Below, piece by piece: positions 25,428 through 25,591 of a DNA stretch of 25,591 nt. The stretch's first letter is position 1. The number at the start of each line of letters is the position of its first letter. The DNA comes from Dickeya chrysanthemi NCPPB 402. GTDB lineage: Bacteria > Pseudomonadota > Gammaproteobacteria > Enterobacterales > Enterobacteriaceae. The stretch covers positions 3,089,190-3,114,780 of the forward strand of contig NZ_CM001974.1 of NCBI RefSeq assembly GCF_000406105.1, written 5' to 3'. The notes under the pieces were generated by a model. The model worked only from the letters and a program-made list of their open reading frames with translations. It searched no databases and was not told the DNA's origin. The translations under genes and the position numbers were made by a program.

Positions 25428-25591
25428 GCATCCTTCCCGAAGCACCGTGCGTTGTATCAGGGCTGCCGCCTGCTCACCACTTTCAGTTTCATGCACTTCA
25501 TATCCCACGATTTTTCGGCTGTAGAGGTCTTCCACCAGATACAGATAAAACCAGCGCCCCTTTACGGTTGACGGAACCCATGTAATGTCCC
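25428..25591 (-). mobile_element. IS3-family transposase OrfB fragment (runs off the window)
   Basis: The minus strand from the window edge encodes DITWVPSTVKGRWFYLYLVE, then DLYSRKIVGYEVHETESGE and QAAALIQRTVLREGC. This is the DDE catalytic core of IS3-family OrfB; D in DITW is the first catalytic aspartate, and the rest of the enzyme upstream lies outside the window. Similarity ends at EGC (25428), where the next catalytic D (HSDNG motif) should follow within a few residues; instead the frame runs straight into an unrelated gene. The missing 3' part and the absent inverted repeat show a deletion or recombination inside the IS and not a clean insertion. Confidence 0.85.

Noticed and set aside
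1..25591. tRNA, rRNA or an attachment site next to the integrase stub
   Set aside because: I saw no cloverleaf, CCA end or tRNA-like sequence and no matching direct repeats that would mark attL and attR.

Overview
The window looks like an accessory island in the chromosome (or a large plasmid) of an enterobacterium. The flanks carry the N-terminus of an enterobacterial-type Hcp (type VI secretion tube protein), two IS3-family transposase fragments, a ccdAB pair of the E. coli O157 chromosomal type and the C-terminal stub of a P4-like tyrosine recombinase. These are all remnants or small accessory genes, and no housekeeping gene is visible. I cannot name the species.

Layout. (1) 1-660: an Hcp remnant and an IS3-family left-end remnant. 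(2) 661-1528: no gene. It holds a candidate sigma70 promoter and about ten diverged tandem copies of a 63-64 bp AT-rich unit, which end exactly at the ribosome binding site of the next gene. (3) 1529-21936: seven tightly spaced same-strand genes. Two are small paralogues of 136 and 131 aa. They are followed by a 438 aa unknown, a secreted endonuclease/exonuclease/phosphatase (EEP)-fold enzyme of 290 aa, an exported 211 aa protein, a 1208 aa beta-rich protein and a 4344 aa giant with many degenerate LysM modules. Two junctions are 4-base ATGA overlaps and most others are 12-35 bases. (4) 21937-23330: a 3' gene fragment, ccdBA on the minus strand, an inverted repeat and the integrase stub. (5) 23331-25591: a strongly AT-rich stretch with one intact 385 aa unknown gene. 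It ends in a minus-strand pseudogene that is fused to an IS3-family orfB fragment and carries a one-base frameshift.

The seven-gene block is the candidate undescribed system. The long intact frames, coupled junctions, good ribosome binding sites and paralogous small subunits suggest a selected, co-produced set of proteins. The giant protein, the 1208 aa protein, the two small proteins and the 438 aa protein lack recognisable signal peptides, while the nuclease-like protein and its partner have them. One reading is a large scaffold or envelope-binding assembly (LysM binds N-acetylglucosamine polymers) plus an exported catalytic effector. Function, route of release and target are unknown from sequence alone. 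Base composition shifts inside the block: the nuclease and its neighbour, and a 400 bp patch inside the giant gene, are visibly poorer in GC. This suggests cassette exchange.
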